This document shows, in pieces, positions 34,001 through 42,712 of a stretch of DNA of 64,000 nucleotides (within the stretch, counting starts at the first letter, position 1; every line of letters begins with the position of its first letter). The stretch lies in assembly GCA_946535435.1 (NCBI GenBank), contig CAMNDM010000001.1:141107-205106 (forward strand), written 5' to 3'. Origin of the DNA: Physcocola sp002396385. GTDB taxonomy: Bacteria; Bacteroidota; Bacteroidia; Bacteroidales; Paludibacteraceae. The translations under genes were made by a program, and so were the position numbers. Below the pieces are notes generated by a model. The model had not been told where the DNA came from, did no database searches, and saw nothing but the letters and a program-made list of their open reading frames with translations.

Positions 34001-34414
34001 AACACCTTCTACCTGCCGAAAGACGTCAAGCCAGTTAAAATAAGCTTTATAGGCTATACCAATGCAACAGAAGGGACCGCCGTGCTGAGCGAGATAAACG
34101 GGCATACCGTTTCACTACCGTTGGACGTGAACACCAGTGCAGGCAACTACACATCGGCTCCGGCGAAAATCTCATACACTTTTGAAGAAGAGGTATGCGA
34201 CAACTTCACCTTCACGTTCAGCGACGCACAAGCCTGCTTTGTCGTTGAACTGGAGACCGAGGCATGCGACTGCACCCAGACCAGCACTGCAACCGTCAGC
34301 TCCGAAAGCAGGCAGAACGGACCAGTTTACGACCTGAAGGGCCGCCGTGTCTACCACATCGAGCCAGGACACGTCTACCTGCAGGGCGGGCGCAAGTTCA
34401 TACAGAACAAATAA
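31094..34414 (+). CDS. Multidomain pectate lyase (PL1) - pectin methylesterase (CE8)
   Basis: An 1106-residue secreted protein with an N-terminal signal peptide (~27 residues). Residues ~31-410 form a PL1-type parallel beta-helix: AFPGAEGYGMYTTGGRGGKV, TIVFDVSGTIEL, DVIIRFLRFRLG-like, IIDHCSMSWCTDE and GSIHPKGYHGYGG. A calcium-binding linker with TDTDRDGMPDAWEEQMGLD lies near 428. Residues ~500-790 are a CE8 pectin esterase with GQDTYYSRSDRTY (~638), GTVDFICGYG with catalytic Asp (~659) and LGRSWQG (~718). Two more beta-rich segments and a terminal PVYDLKGRRVYHIEPGHVYL module follow. The fusion would demethylate and cleave pectin at the same site, on the surface or outside the cell. A terminator follows. 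Confidence 0.9.
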   Translation: MKTASIRHGAFILATVALTATATNTTAATPAFPGAEGYGMYTTGGRGGKVIHVTNLSDDGKEGSLRYAIGQKGARTIVFDVSGTIELNSQLKISNGDLTIAGQTAPGDGICLKNYNMYVGADNVIIRFLRFRLGTEKPDGYNSDGTPQQDRDAIWGRNQSDIIIDHCSMSWCTDECASFYNNKNFTMQWCIIAESLRGSIHPKGYHGYGGIWGGQGASFHHNMLANNDSRNPRLCGSRYTNEPDLEKVDLRNNVVYNWGSTNSGYAGEGGSYNFVNNYYKSGPATKSSIKYRIFEVYADDGSNAQPKGTYGHFYLSGNYMGEKGANWDWNGIDINTGNLSYLSKDLVRSNSEFSHASVTTHTAETAFQKVCALAGASLHRDAVDARIAQEAINGKNTYTGSVLGGKGIIDKTSDVGGWPTYNSTTTPTDTDRDGMPDAWEEQMGLDKNNAADGAQTASDGSGYTNLERYMNSLVCEIMSEGLSDALTANEYTCDEKAPEYRVEKRKFDFVVGVDGDFKAAKAAAEANKNGRFYIFVPNGTYNIGGLTGDNNQMTKWTAGNVSLIGQSTSGVTLYNKPAEEGIGTTATLSFSSSASNLYLQDLTLQNKGELPAGSPAVRFVVIRDEGKKNIFKNVRLLSGQDTYYSRSDRTYWETSEIHGTVDFICGYGNVFFNTCNLYLEYRTSSNVITAPATKEGTWGYVFRNCTIDGDPVNNNKYLLGRSWQGTPKAVYINTKMKIQPAAAGWGDPMNVNPTVFAEYNSTDANGNSVNLGYRRTTYTKDGATVYLNPVLSAAEAEKYTVGNVLSGSDNWAPDNDSKQVSAPRLGTGEGFLEWSHNDSALCYFIFKNNVYLAHTTSNSYPLPEGTSENDVFTIRSANAMGGLGPVSNGVSTTGTLPINNDSFLFHYGNGTTSSTAGNDIADKWNCTDSGKSAYGWAITGRNDKNVLNGVDINVGGSTYKTFKNSKGAQNTFYLPKDVKPVKISFIGYTNATEGTAVLSEINGHTVSLPLDVNTSAGNYTSAPAKISYTFEEEVCDNFTFTFSDAQACFVVELETEACDCTQTSTATVSSESRQNGPVYDLKGRRVYHIEPGHVYLQGGRKFIQNK

Positions 34415-34445
34415 CAGTTTTTACATATCCTATTTAAATTCAAGG

Positions 34446-34486
34446 AATCCCTTTCCCAGTTCTTTTCCACTGGGGAAGGGATTTTT
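34446..34486 (+). terminator. Terminator of the PL1-CE8 gene
   Basis: AATCCCTTTCCCAGT (34446-34460) and ACTGGGGAAGGGATT (34469-34483) form a 15-bp stem with one G-T pair and an 8-nt loop, followed by TTTA. Confidence 0.85.
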
Positions 34487-34632
34487 ATGCTTAAGTATAG
34501 TATACCCTTCTACTTTCTATTTAATGCGTCCAAGTCCGGGCACCCGAAGCTATACAAAAAATAAGGAATGAAATCTATTTTTTTAAGTTAATTTTTTTGT
34601 GAAAAAATCCTAAAAACAAAATCATAATTATG

Positions 34633-34640
34633 TAATTTTG
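34633..34640 (+). promoter_or_regulatory. -7 box directly before rprX
   Basis: TAATTTTG ends only 5 bases before the GTG start at 34646. Initiation a few bases downstream would give an mRNA with essentially no leader. Confidence 0.5.
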
Positions 34641-34645
34641 CAGAC

Positions 34646-36136
34646 GTGAAGCAGAAAACGATCGTCATATTAAGTATCGCAATGTCGGTATTGTTCTTCG
34701 GCCTGATAGCAGTCGAGGTGGCCTACGTGACCCAGATGGCCGAAATGCGGCAAGACCAGTTCGACGTGTCGGTAAAAAACGCCCTGTTGCGAACAGCAAA
34801 GGCCATAGAAGAGCGTGAAGTGCTTGACTATATCGACAACGGTTTTTCGGAATCGCACCTGTCTAAAATCACCGAAAGCGACAACACTCCATTCAAGGCA
34901 GACGAGTTCAAGGTGAAAATAGACAGCACATCGACAACGCGCATCAAGCCCTCGGTATTCATTTCCACCAAACACGGAATCAACACGATAGAATCCACCT
35001 CAAAGACCATACAGAACAAACTGAGGGAGCACTACATCCGCGAGAGGGCACAACTCGACGACATCTTGATCAGGATGCTGCTTAACACCACCCCCCGCCC
35101 CCTGTCGGAGCGTATCAACTTCGACAACGTGAAAAACGTGTTGGAACGCGAATTGGATTATAACGGCATCAACCTGCCGCACTACTTCAGCATCAACAAC
35201 AAAGACGGCAAGGAAGTATACAGCAGCAGGACAGAGAGCGACCGGAAGACGGACGATTACTACATCCAGCTGCTCTATCCGAACGACCCGACACCAAAAG
35301 CGAACTACCTGAAGCTCTACTTCCCGACCAAAGACAGTTACCTGATGCAATCGCTGACCATGCTGGTGCCATTTGCCGTACTGACACTGCTGCTGATGGT
35401 CATATTCATACTGACCCTTTGGATACTGTCGCGCCAAAAGCGGCTATCGGAAATGAGGACCGACTTTATGCACAACATGACGCACGAGTTGAAGACTCCG
35501 GTATCGTCAATCTCGCTAGCCTCTCAAATGTTGAACGATGAGGCAATCGGCAAATCGCCGGCTATGTTGAAACACGTATCCGGCATCATCAGCGACGAGA
35601 CGAAGAGGTTGAGCCAACAGATTGAGAAAGTACTGCAGATGTCGCTGTTGGAAAACGAGAACTCGGCGCTCAAACTGAAGGAAGTGGACATCAACGAACT
35701 CTGCTTGAACGTGGCATCGAACTTCGCACTGAAAGTCGAAGCCAAAGGTGGTACCATAGAGACCGAACTTGAGGCAGACGACCCATTCGTCTGGGTCGAC
35801 GAAGTACACTTCACCAACATCATCTACAACCTGATGGATAATGCGTTGAAGTACAGCACCGAAGAGTTGCGCCTTGTGGTACGGACGTGGAACCGGCAAG
35901 ACCAGTTGTTTGTTTCGGTACAAGACAACGGAATCGGCATCTCGCACGACAATTTGAAACACATTTTCGAGAAATTCTACCGTGTTCCTACCGGAAGCCT
36001 GCACAACGTGAAAGGCTTCGGATTGGGACTAGCCTACGTGAAGAAAGTGGTTGACGACCACAAAGGCCAGATAAAGGTGGAAAGCGAAATAGGGAAAGGA
36101 ACAAAATTCACAATAAGTATACCTCAAAAAAAATAA
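34646..36136 (+). CDS. rprX: Sensor histidine kinase, RprX-like
   Basis: The GTG start gives 496 residues beginning KQKTIVILSIAMSVLFFGLI. Transmembrane segment 1 spans ~7-27, a periplasmic sensor region runs to ~230, and segment 2 (LVPFAVLTLLLMVIFILTLW) spans ~240-262. HisKA follows with MTHELKTPVSSISLASQ (phospho-His ~279), then the ATPase boxes: DNALKYS (N), DNGIGIS (G1), IFEKFYRV (F) and GFGLGLAYVKK (G2). The adjacent regulator matches Bacteroides RprY closely from memory, which supports RprX. In Bacteroides RprX was isolated by its effects on tetracycline resistance in E. coli. Four bases separate it from rprY. Confidence 0.88.
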   Translation: MKQKTIVILSIAMSVLFFGLIAVEVAYVTQMAEMRQDQFDVSVKNALLRTAKAIEEREVLDYIDNGFSESHLSKITESDNTPFKADEFKVKIDSTSTTRIKPSVFISTKHGINTIESTSKTIQNKLREHYIRERAQLDDILIRMLLNTTPRPLSERINFDNVKNVLERELDYNGINLPHYFSINNKDGKEVYSSRTESDRKTDDYYIQLLYPNDPTPKANYLKLYFPTKDSYLMQSLTMLVPFAVLTLLLMVIFILTLWILSRQKRLSEMRTDFMHNMTHELKTPVSSISLASQMLNDEAIGKSPAMLKHVSGIISDETKRLSQQIEKVLQMSLLENENSALKLKEVDINELCLNVASNFALKVEAKGGTIETELEADDPFVWVDEVHFTNIIYNLMDNALKYSTEELRLVVRTWNRQDQLFVSVQDNGIGISHDNLKHIFEKFYRVPTGSLHNVKGFGLGLAYVKKVVDDHKGQIKVESEIGKGTKFTISIPQKK

Positions 36137-36140
36137 CGAC

Positions 36141-36854
36141 ATGGAAGAACATACTAAAATACTTCTCTGCGAAGACGACGAGAACCTGGGCACACTGTTA
36201 CGCGAATACCTACAGGCAAAAGGTTGTGACACCGACCTGCAACAAGACGGAGAAATGGGCTACCGCGCCTTTTTGAAAAACAAATACGACATCTGCATCC
36301 TCGATGTTATGATGCCCAAGAAAGACGGTCTGACCCTCGCTCAAGAAATACACCAGGTAAATCCCGACATGCCTATCATCTTCCTTACCGCAAAGACCCT
36401 TCGCCAAGACATTTTCGAAGGTTTCAAGGCCGGAGCAGACGACTATATGACCAAGCCGTTCAGCATGGAAGAGCTGCTTTACCGCATTCAGGCCATTTTA
36501 CGCCGTGTGAACAGCAAAAAAGGAGAAAAGGACGGCATCTACCAACTCGGCACACTGGTCTTCAACTCCCAAAAGCAGACCTTGACCCCTACAGAAGGCG
36601 AGCCCATCAAACTTACCACAAAAGAGAACGACCTGCTCACCCTCTTATGCGAGAACGCCAACAAGATATTGGAGCGAAATTTTGCCCTCAAGTCGATTTG
36701 GATTGACGACAACTACTTCAATGCGCGCAGCATGGACGTCTACATCACCAAATTGCGCAAGCACCTCCGTTCCGACCCGTCGGTTGAAATCATCAATATA
36801 CACGGGAAAGGCTATAAAATCATCATTCCAGAAGGAGGCGCCAGCAAAGCCTGA
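36141..36854 (+). CDS. rprY: OmpR/PhoB-type response regulator, RprY-like
   Basis: A 237-residue regulator. The receiver domain has KILLCEDDENLGTLLREYLQ with acidic pocket residues, phospho-Asp in ILDVMMPKKDG (~54), and FLTAKTL and DYMTKPFSMEEL (conserved Thr and Lys). The C-terminal winged helix begins near 135 and has LTTKENDLLTLLCENANKIL, YFNARSMDVYITKLRKHLRS and INIHGKGYKI. It is a DNA-binding transcription factor acting with the kinase encoded 4 bases upstream. The sequence fits Bacteroides RprY from memory. A terminator follows at 36878. Confidence 0.9.
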   Translation: MEEHTKILLCEDDENLGTLLREYLQAKGCDTDLQQDGEMGYRAFLKNKYDICILDVMMPKKDGLTLAQEIHQVNPDMPIIFLTAKTLRQDIFEGFKAGADDYMTKPFSMEELLYRIQAILRRVNSKKGEKDGIYQLGTLVFNSQKQTLTPTEGEPIKLTTKENDLLTLLCENANKILERNFALKSIWIDDNYFNARSMDVYITKLRKHLRSDPSVEIINIHGKGYKIIIPEGGASKA

Positions 36855-36877
36855 CAAGCCACACCAACAGTATAAAG

Positions 36878-36908
36878 AACGCACCGGTCAAAAACGGTGC
36901 GTTTTTGT
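36878..36908 (+). terminator. Terminator of rprXY
   Basis: AACGCACCG (36878-36886) and CGGTGCGTT (36895-36903) form a perfect 9-bp stem with an 8-nt loop, followed by TTTGTTT. Confidence 0.85.
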
Positions 36909-36929
36909 TTCATACACTCAGTTTTTTCT

Positions 36930-36937
36930 TATCTTTG
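36930..36937 (+). promoter_or_regulatory. -7 box of the TPR-barrel operon
   Basis: TATCTTTG lies 65 bases before ATG 37003. A TTTG at 36904-36907 is 22 bases upstream, near the usual spacing, but it overlaps the terminator tail. Confidence 0.5.
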
Positions 36938-37002
36938 CAATTTAGGTAAGTGGCAAAACAAACAGCCCCAACCGAACGATAAATACAACATACTCGACGA
37001 GG

Positions 37003-40000
37003 ATGAAAAAATCAATCATATTGCTGTGTCTGACACTGGGCAGTACGATGCTGCAAGCCCAAAAGACCATAACATACACCCACACCGACAAACTGTTCAA
37101 CGACGGATGTGAGATGTACGACCTGCAGAACTACGGGTTGGCATTCCGCTATTTCGACGAATACCTCCAGCAGTTCCCAACAAAAGACCGCAACATCAAT
37201 TATGCCGAGGCAGAATACTACCGTGCGTGCTGTGCTTTTGAATTGGGGCAACCCGACGCCGGGCTGATGCTGGAACAGTTTTTGGCCGACAGCCCGTGCT
37301 CAAACCATGCTGGCAAAGCGCAACTGTTAAGAGGTATCACATTCTTCAGCCAAAACAAATTTGCAGAGGCAGCCGACTCTTGTTTCAAAAAAGTCGACGT
37401 CAGGACCTTGAACAGGACCGACAAAGACCGTTACTATTTCCATTACGGCTACAGCGAGTTGCAACTGCAGGAATACGACAAGGCGCTTTCCCTCTTCAAA
37501 CAAGTCAGCGACGACAGCTATACCTACAAGCAGTCGGCCCAATACTATGAGGCCTACATCTGCTATTTACAGAAAAACTACGATGAGGCGCTGCCAACCT
37601 TCCTCGCACTTCAGAAAAATGAGAAATACGCCACCATCGTTCCTTACTACATAACCCAGATTTACTACACGAAGGGTATGTACGACAAGGTTTTGGAGTA
37701 TGGTCTCAACCTTGTAGAGAAAAATCCGGGCAACGAAAATAACGCCGAGGTCTTTCGTCTGGTGGGAGAAAGCTACTTCCAGCAAAAGGACTACGACAAC
37801 ACCATCAAATACCTTAGCATGTATGAGCAACGCGTCTCGCGCATCTACCGTAACGACGCCTACATGCTCGGCACCGCCTACTACAACAAAGGGAAATACA
37901 CCGAAGCCGTCAGCCGCTTACAGAAAGTAACCGTAATCGGCAACGACGAGATGGCACAGAACGCCTACCTCTACCTTGGCAGTTGTTACCTGAAGCTGAA
38001 CGACAAGAACAACGCCCGACTCGCATTTGAGGCGGCGTCGAAACTCAACTTCGACAAGAATGTGCAGGAAGAGGCGTATTACAACTATGCGCTCATCGTG
38101 TACGACCAATCGTATTCGCCTTTCAACGAATCGGTTACCGCATTCGAGAACTTTCTTACCCAATTTCCGAACTCGAGGTATAACGAACAGGTCTACAACT
38201 ACCTGGTCAACGTATATCTAACCACCAAGAACTACCAGGCCGCCTACGAGTCCATCCAGCGCATCAAAAATCCGTCGGCCAGCATAAAGGGAGCCCGCCA
38301 ACGCGTGGTTTACTGCTTAGGCATTCAGGAATACAACATCAGCAACACAAACGAAGCCATCAACTGGTTCACGAAGAGCCTGGAAGACCGCCAATGCGAC
38401 ACAGAGACGGAGGCACTCGCCTTGTTTTGGAGGGGCGAGAGTTACTACCGCCAGCTGAACTACGAAAAGGCGACTGCCGACTTCACCAGCTTTGTAGGGG
38501 CGGTAGGGGCACGCAAGACCGATGTCTTCAATCTGGGCCACTACAATTTGGGCTACTGCTACTTCTCGAAGAAGAACTACACACAGGCGCTCACCTGGTT
38601 CCGCAAATACGTGAACCTTGAAGACAACAACAAAACACTTCTAGCCGACGCCTATAACCGAATTGGCGACTGCTACTACATAGCACGCGACTTCACAAAC
38701 GCATCGAAAAACTACAACCAGGTACACACCCTGAATGGTCCGGGCAGCGACTACGCCTACTTCCAACAAGGTTACATAAAAGGGTTGCAAAAGGACTACA
38801 AGGGAAAAATAACGACACTGACAAAACTGGTGAACGAATACAAAAATTCGGAATACCAGGCCGAAGCTCTGTTTGAAATCGGCAGCGCCTACATGATGCT
38901 TGGCGACAACAAAACGGCCATAGAGAAATACAACGAGGTCAGCCGCACCTACTTCCACAGTCCGCTGGCCCGCAAGAGCCGTCTGCATGCCGGCATGCTA
39001 TACGACGACATGGGCGAGCAGGACAATGCCGTAAAACAATTCAAAAACGTGGTTGACCTGTATCCGAACAGCGAAGAATCGAGAACCGCTCTGGAGAGTC
39101 TGAAAAAAATCTACGTCGACAGAAACGATGTTGCCGGCTATGCCGCCTACGTCAATTCATTGGGCGGTCTGGCCACATTCTCGGCCTCGGAAGAGGACTC
39201 GCTGACCTACGTCGCCGCCGAGAACCTCTACACCAAGGAAAAATACAAGGAATCCGTTTCCGCCTTCGAGAACTACCTCGCAAAGTTTCCGAACAGTGCG
39301 AACAAGACAGCGGCACACTTCCTTTTGGGTAACAGTTACTATAAGACAGGCAACAAGGACAAAGCCAAAAACGAATTTACTTTCGTGGCCGGACAAACCG
39401 CATCGTGGCAGGCAGTTGGCGCACTGGCCCGTTTAGGAGAAATACAATTCGAGCAAAAAGAATATGCGGCGGCCGCCGCCTCGTATAAGCAGCTTGAGAG
39501 CATTTCACAAAAGGCAGAGGTAAAACTCAAAGCCCAGCAGAACATTATGGAGTGCTACAACGAGATTGGCGATGCCGACTCCACCATAATGGCAGCAAAC
39601 AAGCTGATAAACGGCAGCAAGATTGACGTTAACATCACCCGAAAAGCCCACTACCTGCGAGCAAAGGCTTACGAGAAGAAAGACCAGGTGGCCGAAGCGC
39701 AAGCCGACTACAAGACACTGTCGGAAAACTGTATGGACCGCTACGGCGCCGAAGCCGAATACCGTGTGGCACAATACCTCTACCACGAGGGTAAAAAAGA
39801 CGCTGCCGAAAAGGAAATTTTCGCATTCATAGAGAAGAACACACCCCACCAGTACTGGCTGGCGAAGGCCTTCATCTTACTTGCGGACATCTACATTTCG
39901 GAGAACCGAGATTTTGAAGCCAAGCAATACCTTGTCAGCCTGCAAGACAACTACACCGGCACAAACGACAACATTGCGACCGAAATAAAAGCCAGACTTA

Positions 40001-40041
40001 ACGACATCGAATCTCGCGAAGCAAAGCAAGTTAAAAATTAA
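37003..40041 (+). CDS. Large periplasmic TPR-repeat protein (1012 residues)
   Basis: A 1012-residue protein with a signal peptide (MKKSIILLCLTLGSTMLQAQ). The rest is built almost entirely of tetratricopeptide repeats, with recurring text such as KDYDNTIKYLSMYEQR, YYNYALIVYDQS, EAINWFTKSLEDR, AYNRIGDCYYIARDFTNASK and EALFEIGSAYMMLGDNKTAI. Around 20 repeats can be counted loosely. TPR proteins are scaffolds for complexes. It is followed 21 bases later by an outer-membrane barrel gene, so a periplasmic adaptor for that barrel is likely, but no function is proven. Confidence 0.88.
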   Translation: MKKSIILLCLTLGSTMLQAQKTITYTHTDKLFNDGCEMYDLQNYGLAFRYFDEYLQQFPTKDRNINYAEAEYYRACCAFELGQPDAGLMLEQFLADSPCSNHAGKAQLLRGITFFSQNKFAEAADSCFKKVDVRTLNRTDKDRYYFHYGYSELQLQEYDKALSLFKQVSDDSYTYKQSAQYYEAYICYLQKNYDEALPTFLALQKNEKYATIVPYYITQIYYTKGMYDKVLEYGLNLVEKNPGNENNAEVFRLVGESYFQQKDYDNTIKYLSMYEQRVSRIYRNDAYMLGTAYYNKGKYTEAVSRLQKVTVIGNDEMAQNAYLYLGSCYLKLNDKNNARLAFEAASKLNFDKNVQEEAYYNYALIVYDQSYSPFNESVTAFENFLTQFPNSRYNEQVYNYLVNVYLTTKNYQAAYESIQRIKNPSASIKGARQRVVYCLGIQEYNISNTNEAINWFTKSLEDRQCDTETEALALFWRGESYYRQLNYEKATADFTSFVGAVGARKTDVFNLGHYNLGYCYFSKKNYTQALTWFRKYVNLEDNNKTLLADAYNRIGDCYYIARDFTNASKNYNQVHTLNGPGSDYAYFQQGYIKGLQKDYKGKITTLTKLVNEYKNSEYQAEALFEIGSAYMMLGDNKTAIEKYNEVSRTYFHSPLARKSRLHAGMLYDDMGEQDNAVKQFKNVVDLYPNSEESRTALESLKKIYVDRNDVAGYAAYVNSLGGLATFSASEEDSLTYVAAENLYTKEKYKESVSAFENYLAKFPNSANKTAAHFLLGNSYYKTGNKDKAKNEFTFVAGQTASWQAVGALARLGEIQFEQKEYAAAAASYKQLESISQKAEVKLKAQQNIMECYNEIGDADSTIMAANKLINGSKIDVNITRKAHYLRAKAYEKKDQVAEAQADYKTLSENCMDRYGAEAEYRVAQYLYHEGKKDAAEKEIFAFIEKNTPHQYWLAKAFILLADIYISENRDFEAKQYLVSLQDNYTGTNDNIATEIKARLNDIESREAKQVKN

Positions 40042-40062
40042 GCAACTATTTCACAACAAGAT

Positions 40063-41832
40063 ATGAAGCACCAAAACATCACATTCGGATTGCTGCTGTG
40101 GGCTGTTCCTTTTGGCTTACAAGCCCAAGAGAATACGGAGAGCAACACCGACACCACGGTATCGCGTCAAATAGAAATAGTGAAGGAATACAACCCGACC
40201 ATTAAAGAGGCCTCGAAAATAAGCACAACACCCGAACTGAAAGACAACGGGACCAAGAAGATGAATGTGTCTTACTCTGTTTGGGCGACGCCCCTCATTC
40301 CTGGTAACGATAGTGTACCGGCTCTCGATTATGCGCTGACCGGCCATACGAACAAGGAATACAGGCGGACCGGTTTCCTGAAACTGGGTGCTGGGAACCA
40401 TACCTCGTTCCTCGGAGAGACCTACCTGCCACTTTACCAAACGAAAAAAGATTTGGTAGAACTTTACGGAATACACAACTCCTCTTTCGGGAAAGTCCGC
40501 CTTACCAACCACCTATACAGCGACTTGAACGAGGACTTCCGCACCAAAGCGAAAATCAACGACAACTTCATAAAGGCATCGTATACGCACAACATCGACG
40601 TGAAGGAGTTAAGCACCTACCTCGACTTCGGTTATAGGGGCTTTAACTATTATGGTTACGACGGGCGCACCCCTATGGAGCGCGACAGCCCCCCCTACGA
40701 CCGCGACCAGTCGTTCACGAACTTCGATGCCGGCATCCGTTTCCGTTCCAAAACATTTATCGACAAATGGAATTACGATGTGCAGACCAACTATCAGTTA
40801 TTCCGCACACACGACGGTTTACGCGAGCACAACATCTTTACCAACCTGAGCGGTTCGATGTTGGTCGATAACGGGCAGTTGAACCTTAGTTTCAATATGT
40901 TCAACATCTTCACCAACCTGCCCGACAAGACAATGCCTTTCAACTATGCGAAAGCAGAAAACACCGACAACTCGACCGTCCTTATGCTCCGGCCGGCTTA
41001 TGTCATAAAAGGCAAACACAGCGAGTTAAACATAGGTGTGAAGACCGCCTTCTGTATAGGTCAGGGTCGTCCGGCCTCTGTTATGCCCGATGTTTTGGGA
41101 AACATCTCGATTGTTAGAGATTACTGGTTCCTTTATGCCGGCATTACCGGCGACTATGCGATAAACAACTATCGCAACATGTCAAAGGTCAACCGCTACG
41201 TAGCGCTCGACAACCGTGCAGAAGACACCTATACACCTATCGATGTGTACGTCGGCAGCAAAATCAACCTGTTCAAGTATGCGATGCTTGACGCGAACAT
41301 CGGCTACAAGATTATCAGCAATCCGTACTTCTTCGTTTCAGACAATTGCGACACAACAGCCGGCAACGCCAACGGCAGTTTCTACAATCTGACCTACGGG
41401 AAAGACGAAGGCCTTTTTTCGGCAGGACTTGGGCTGACCACCGGTTGGAAAGAGTTCATTCAACTGAATTTAAAGGGCAAATACAACAAATGGGCGATGA
41501 GTAAAAACGAGACTCCATGGATGATGCCTAAAACAGAATTCACAGCCACTGTATCATCTGTCCCTATCGAAGATTTGCGCATTTGGGTGGCCTACAACTT
41601 TATGGGAGGCCGCAAAGCCTTGTTCAAGACCCGCATTGGCGATCAATACGCCGTACAGGAGCACAATATGCGCAACCTGAACGACCTGAGCCTCGGGGCG
41701 ACTTACAAGGCAATGAGCTGCCTGAACGTATTCCTCAACCTGAACAACATACTTTCAAACGAATACGACTTCTGGTATGGCAATGCAACCCAGCATTTCA
41801 ACCTGATGGGAGGCGTTGTAATCAACTTCTAA
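40063..41832 (+). CDS. Outer-membrane beta-barrel protein (TonB-receptor-like barrel)
   Basis: The 589-residue protein has a signal peptide (MKHQNITFGLLLWAVPFGLQ) and a short N-terminal region containing EIVKEYNPTIKEASKIS. From ~100 the text alternates polar and aromatic residues as in outer-membrane strands (GFLKLGAGNHTSFLGETYLP, LNLSFNMFNIFTNLP). The end (ATQHFNLMGGVVINF) has a terminal Phe. No plug-domain TonB box is obvious, and it is shorter than classic TonB-dependent receptors. It follows the TPR gene by 21 bases; the pair probably works together at the outer membrane. Confidence 0.8.
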   Translation: MKHQNITFGLLLWAVPFGLQAQENTESNTDTTVSRQIEIVKEYNPTIKEASKISTTPELKDNGTKKMNVSYSVWATPLIPGNDSVPALDYALTGHTNKEYRRTGFLKLGAGNHTSFLGETYLPLYQTKKDLVELYGIHNSSFGKVRLTNHLYSDLNEDFRTKAKINDNFIKASYTHNIDVKELSTYLDFGYRGFNYYGYDGRTPMERDSPPYDRDQSFTNFDAGIRFRSKTFIDKWNYDVQTNYQLFRTHDGLREHNIFTNLSGSMLVDNGQLNLSFNMFNIFTNLPDKTMPFNYAKAENTDNSTVLMLRPAYVIKGKHSELNIGVKTAFCIGQGRPASVMPDVLGNISIVRDYWFLYAGITGDYAINNYRNMSKVNRYVALDNRAEDTYTPIDVYVGSKINLFKYAMLDANIGYKIISNPYFFVSDNCDTTAGNANGSFYNLTYGKDEGLFSAGLGLTTGWKEFIQLNLKGKYNKWAMSKNETPWMMPKTEFTATVSSVPIEDLRIWVAYNFMGGRKALFKTRIGDQYAVQEHNMRNLNDLSLGATYKAMSCLNVFLNLNNILSNEYDFWYGNATQHFNLMGGVVINF

Positions 41833-41892
41833 CCCAGCGGCATGCAAACCCTGTGCGACCTATTCGTTAGTGCTTCCGTAAAGGAAGTAATA

Positions 41893-42642
41893 ATGTGGTT
41901 TACAATCGCATGGGCGGCCATTATGGGCTGTTTCATCCTTTACGACCGGTTTAAAGACAAATTGTTGTCGGCAGAAAATGCCAACAACCAAGACGAGACA
42001 GCCAGACGGAGTCTTTTGGCCCGAGTGGGTCTGGGCGGTGCCATCGCCATTGTTATGAACGCAGACGGGCGCCCCACCAAGGCGGAACTTGAGGAAGCGA
42101 AGAACTTTTTAAAGACGCACTTTGAACGAAACGAACAGCTGGAAATCCTACACCACATAAAAAGGGTGTTAGCCTTGAGACATCCCAACACAAAATACTA
42201 CCTGAACCAACTGAACCTCTTTTACGACTACAACAAGCGCCTGGTCATTGTGAATATGCTGTATGGAGTAGCCTCGTTCAACGGTGGCATTACACCAGAC
42301 GAATGGAGGTTGTTGGGCGACATGATGGATCTATTGCACATCAGTGCAACAGACCAAGAAGCCATGAGGCAGCACTACCACACCCGCATTGGCAGTGCCC
42401 GCTACACCGCGACCGATACCATAAACACAAGCCCGAGCGGTATGAGCCGCTGCTACGCCATACTCGGCTTACGGAAAGGAGCCAGCATCGACGAGGTGAA
42501 ACAGAACTACAGGAAACTCGCAAAACAATATCATCCCGACCGATTGGCGGGAGAATCAGACCAGGAAAAAATCAGCGAGTATACCCGCCGTTTTCGCGAG
42601 ATCAACGAGGCTTACGAAGAAATTCTGGAAGTTTTAGGGTAA
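41893..42642 (+). CDS. Membrane-anchored TerB-J-domain protein (DjlA-like)
   Basis: Start ATG 41893 begins with a transmembrane segment (MWFTIAWAAIMGCFILY). A longer version from 41842 adds 17 residues in front; neither is proven. Residues ~35-165 look like a TerB-type helical domain (NADGRPTKAELEEAKNFLKT and GGITPDEWRLLGDMMDLLHI). The C-terminal ~70 residues are a J-domain with the HPD motif in KQYHPDRL, preceded by YAILGLRKGASIDEVKQNYR. J-domains stimulate DnaK ATPase; the DjlA-like layout suggests a membrane-located co-chaperone. It starts 60 bases after the barrel gene on the same strand. Confidence 0.88.
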   Translation: MWFTIAWAAIMGCFILYDRFKDKLLSAENANNQDETARRSLLARVGLGGAIAIVMNADGRPTKAELEEAKNFLKTHFERNEQLEILHHIKRVLALRHPNTKYYLNQLNLFYDYNKRLVIVNMLYGVASFNGGITPDEWRLLGDMMDLLHISATDQEAMRQHYHTRIGSARYTATDTINTSPSGMSRCYAILGLRKGASIDEVKQNYRKLAKQYHPDRLAGESDQEKISEYTRRFREINEAYEEILEVLG

Positions 42643-42660
42643 ATTGTACAGATAAAAAAA

Positions 42661-42696
42661 TCGAGGAATATTTCACAACATCCCTCGACCTCTTTT
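42661..42696 (+). terminator. Probable terminator after the J-domain gene
   Basis: TCGAGG (42661-42666) pairs with CCTCGA (42683-42688), followed by CCTCTTTT. The stem is short, so strength is moderate. Confidence 0.5.
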
Positions 42697-42712
42697 AACC
42701 TAAACCTTAACT

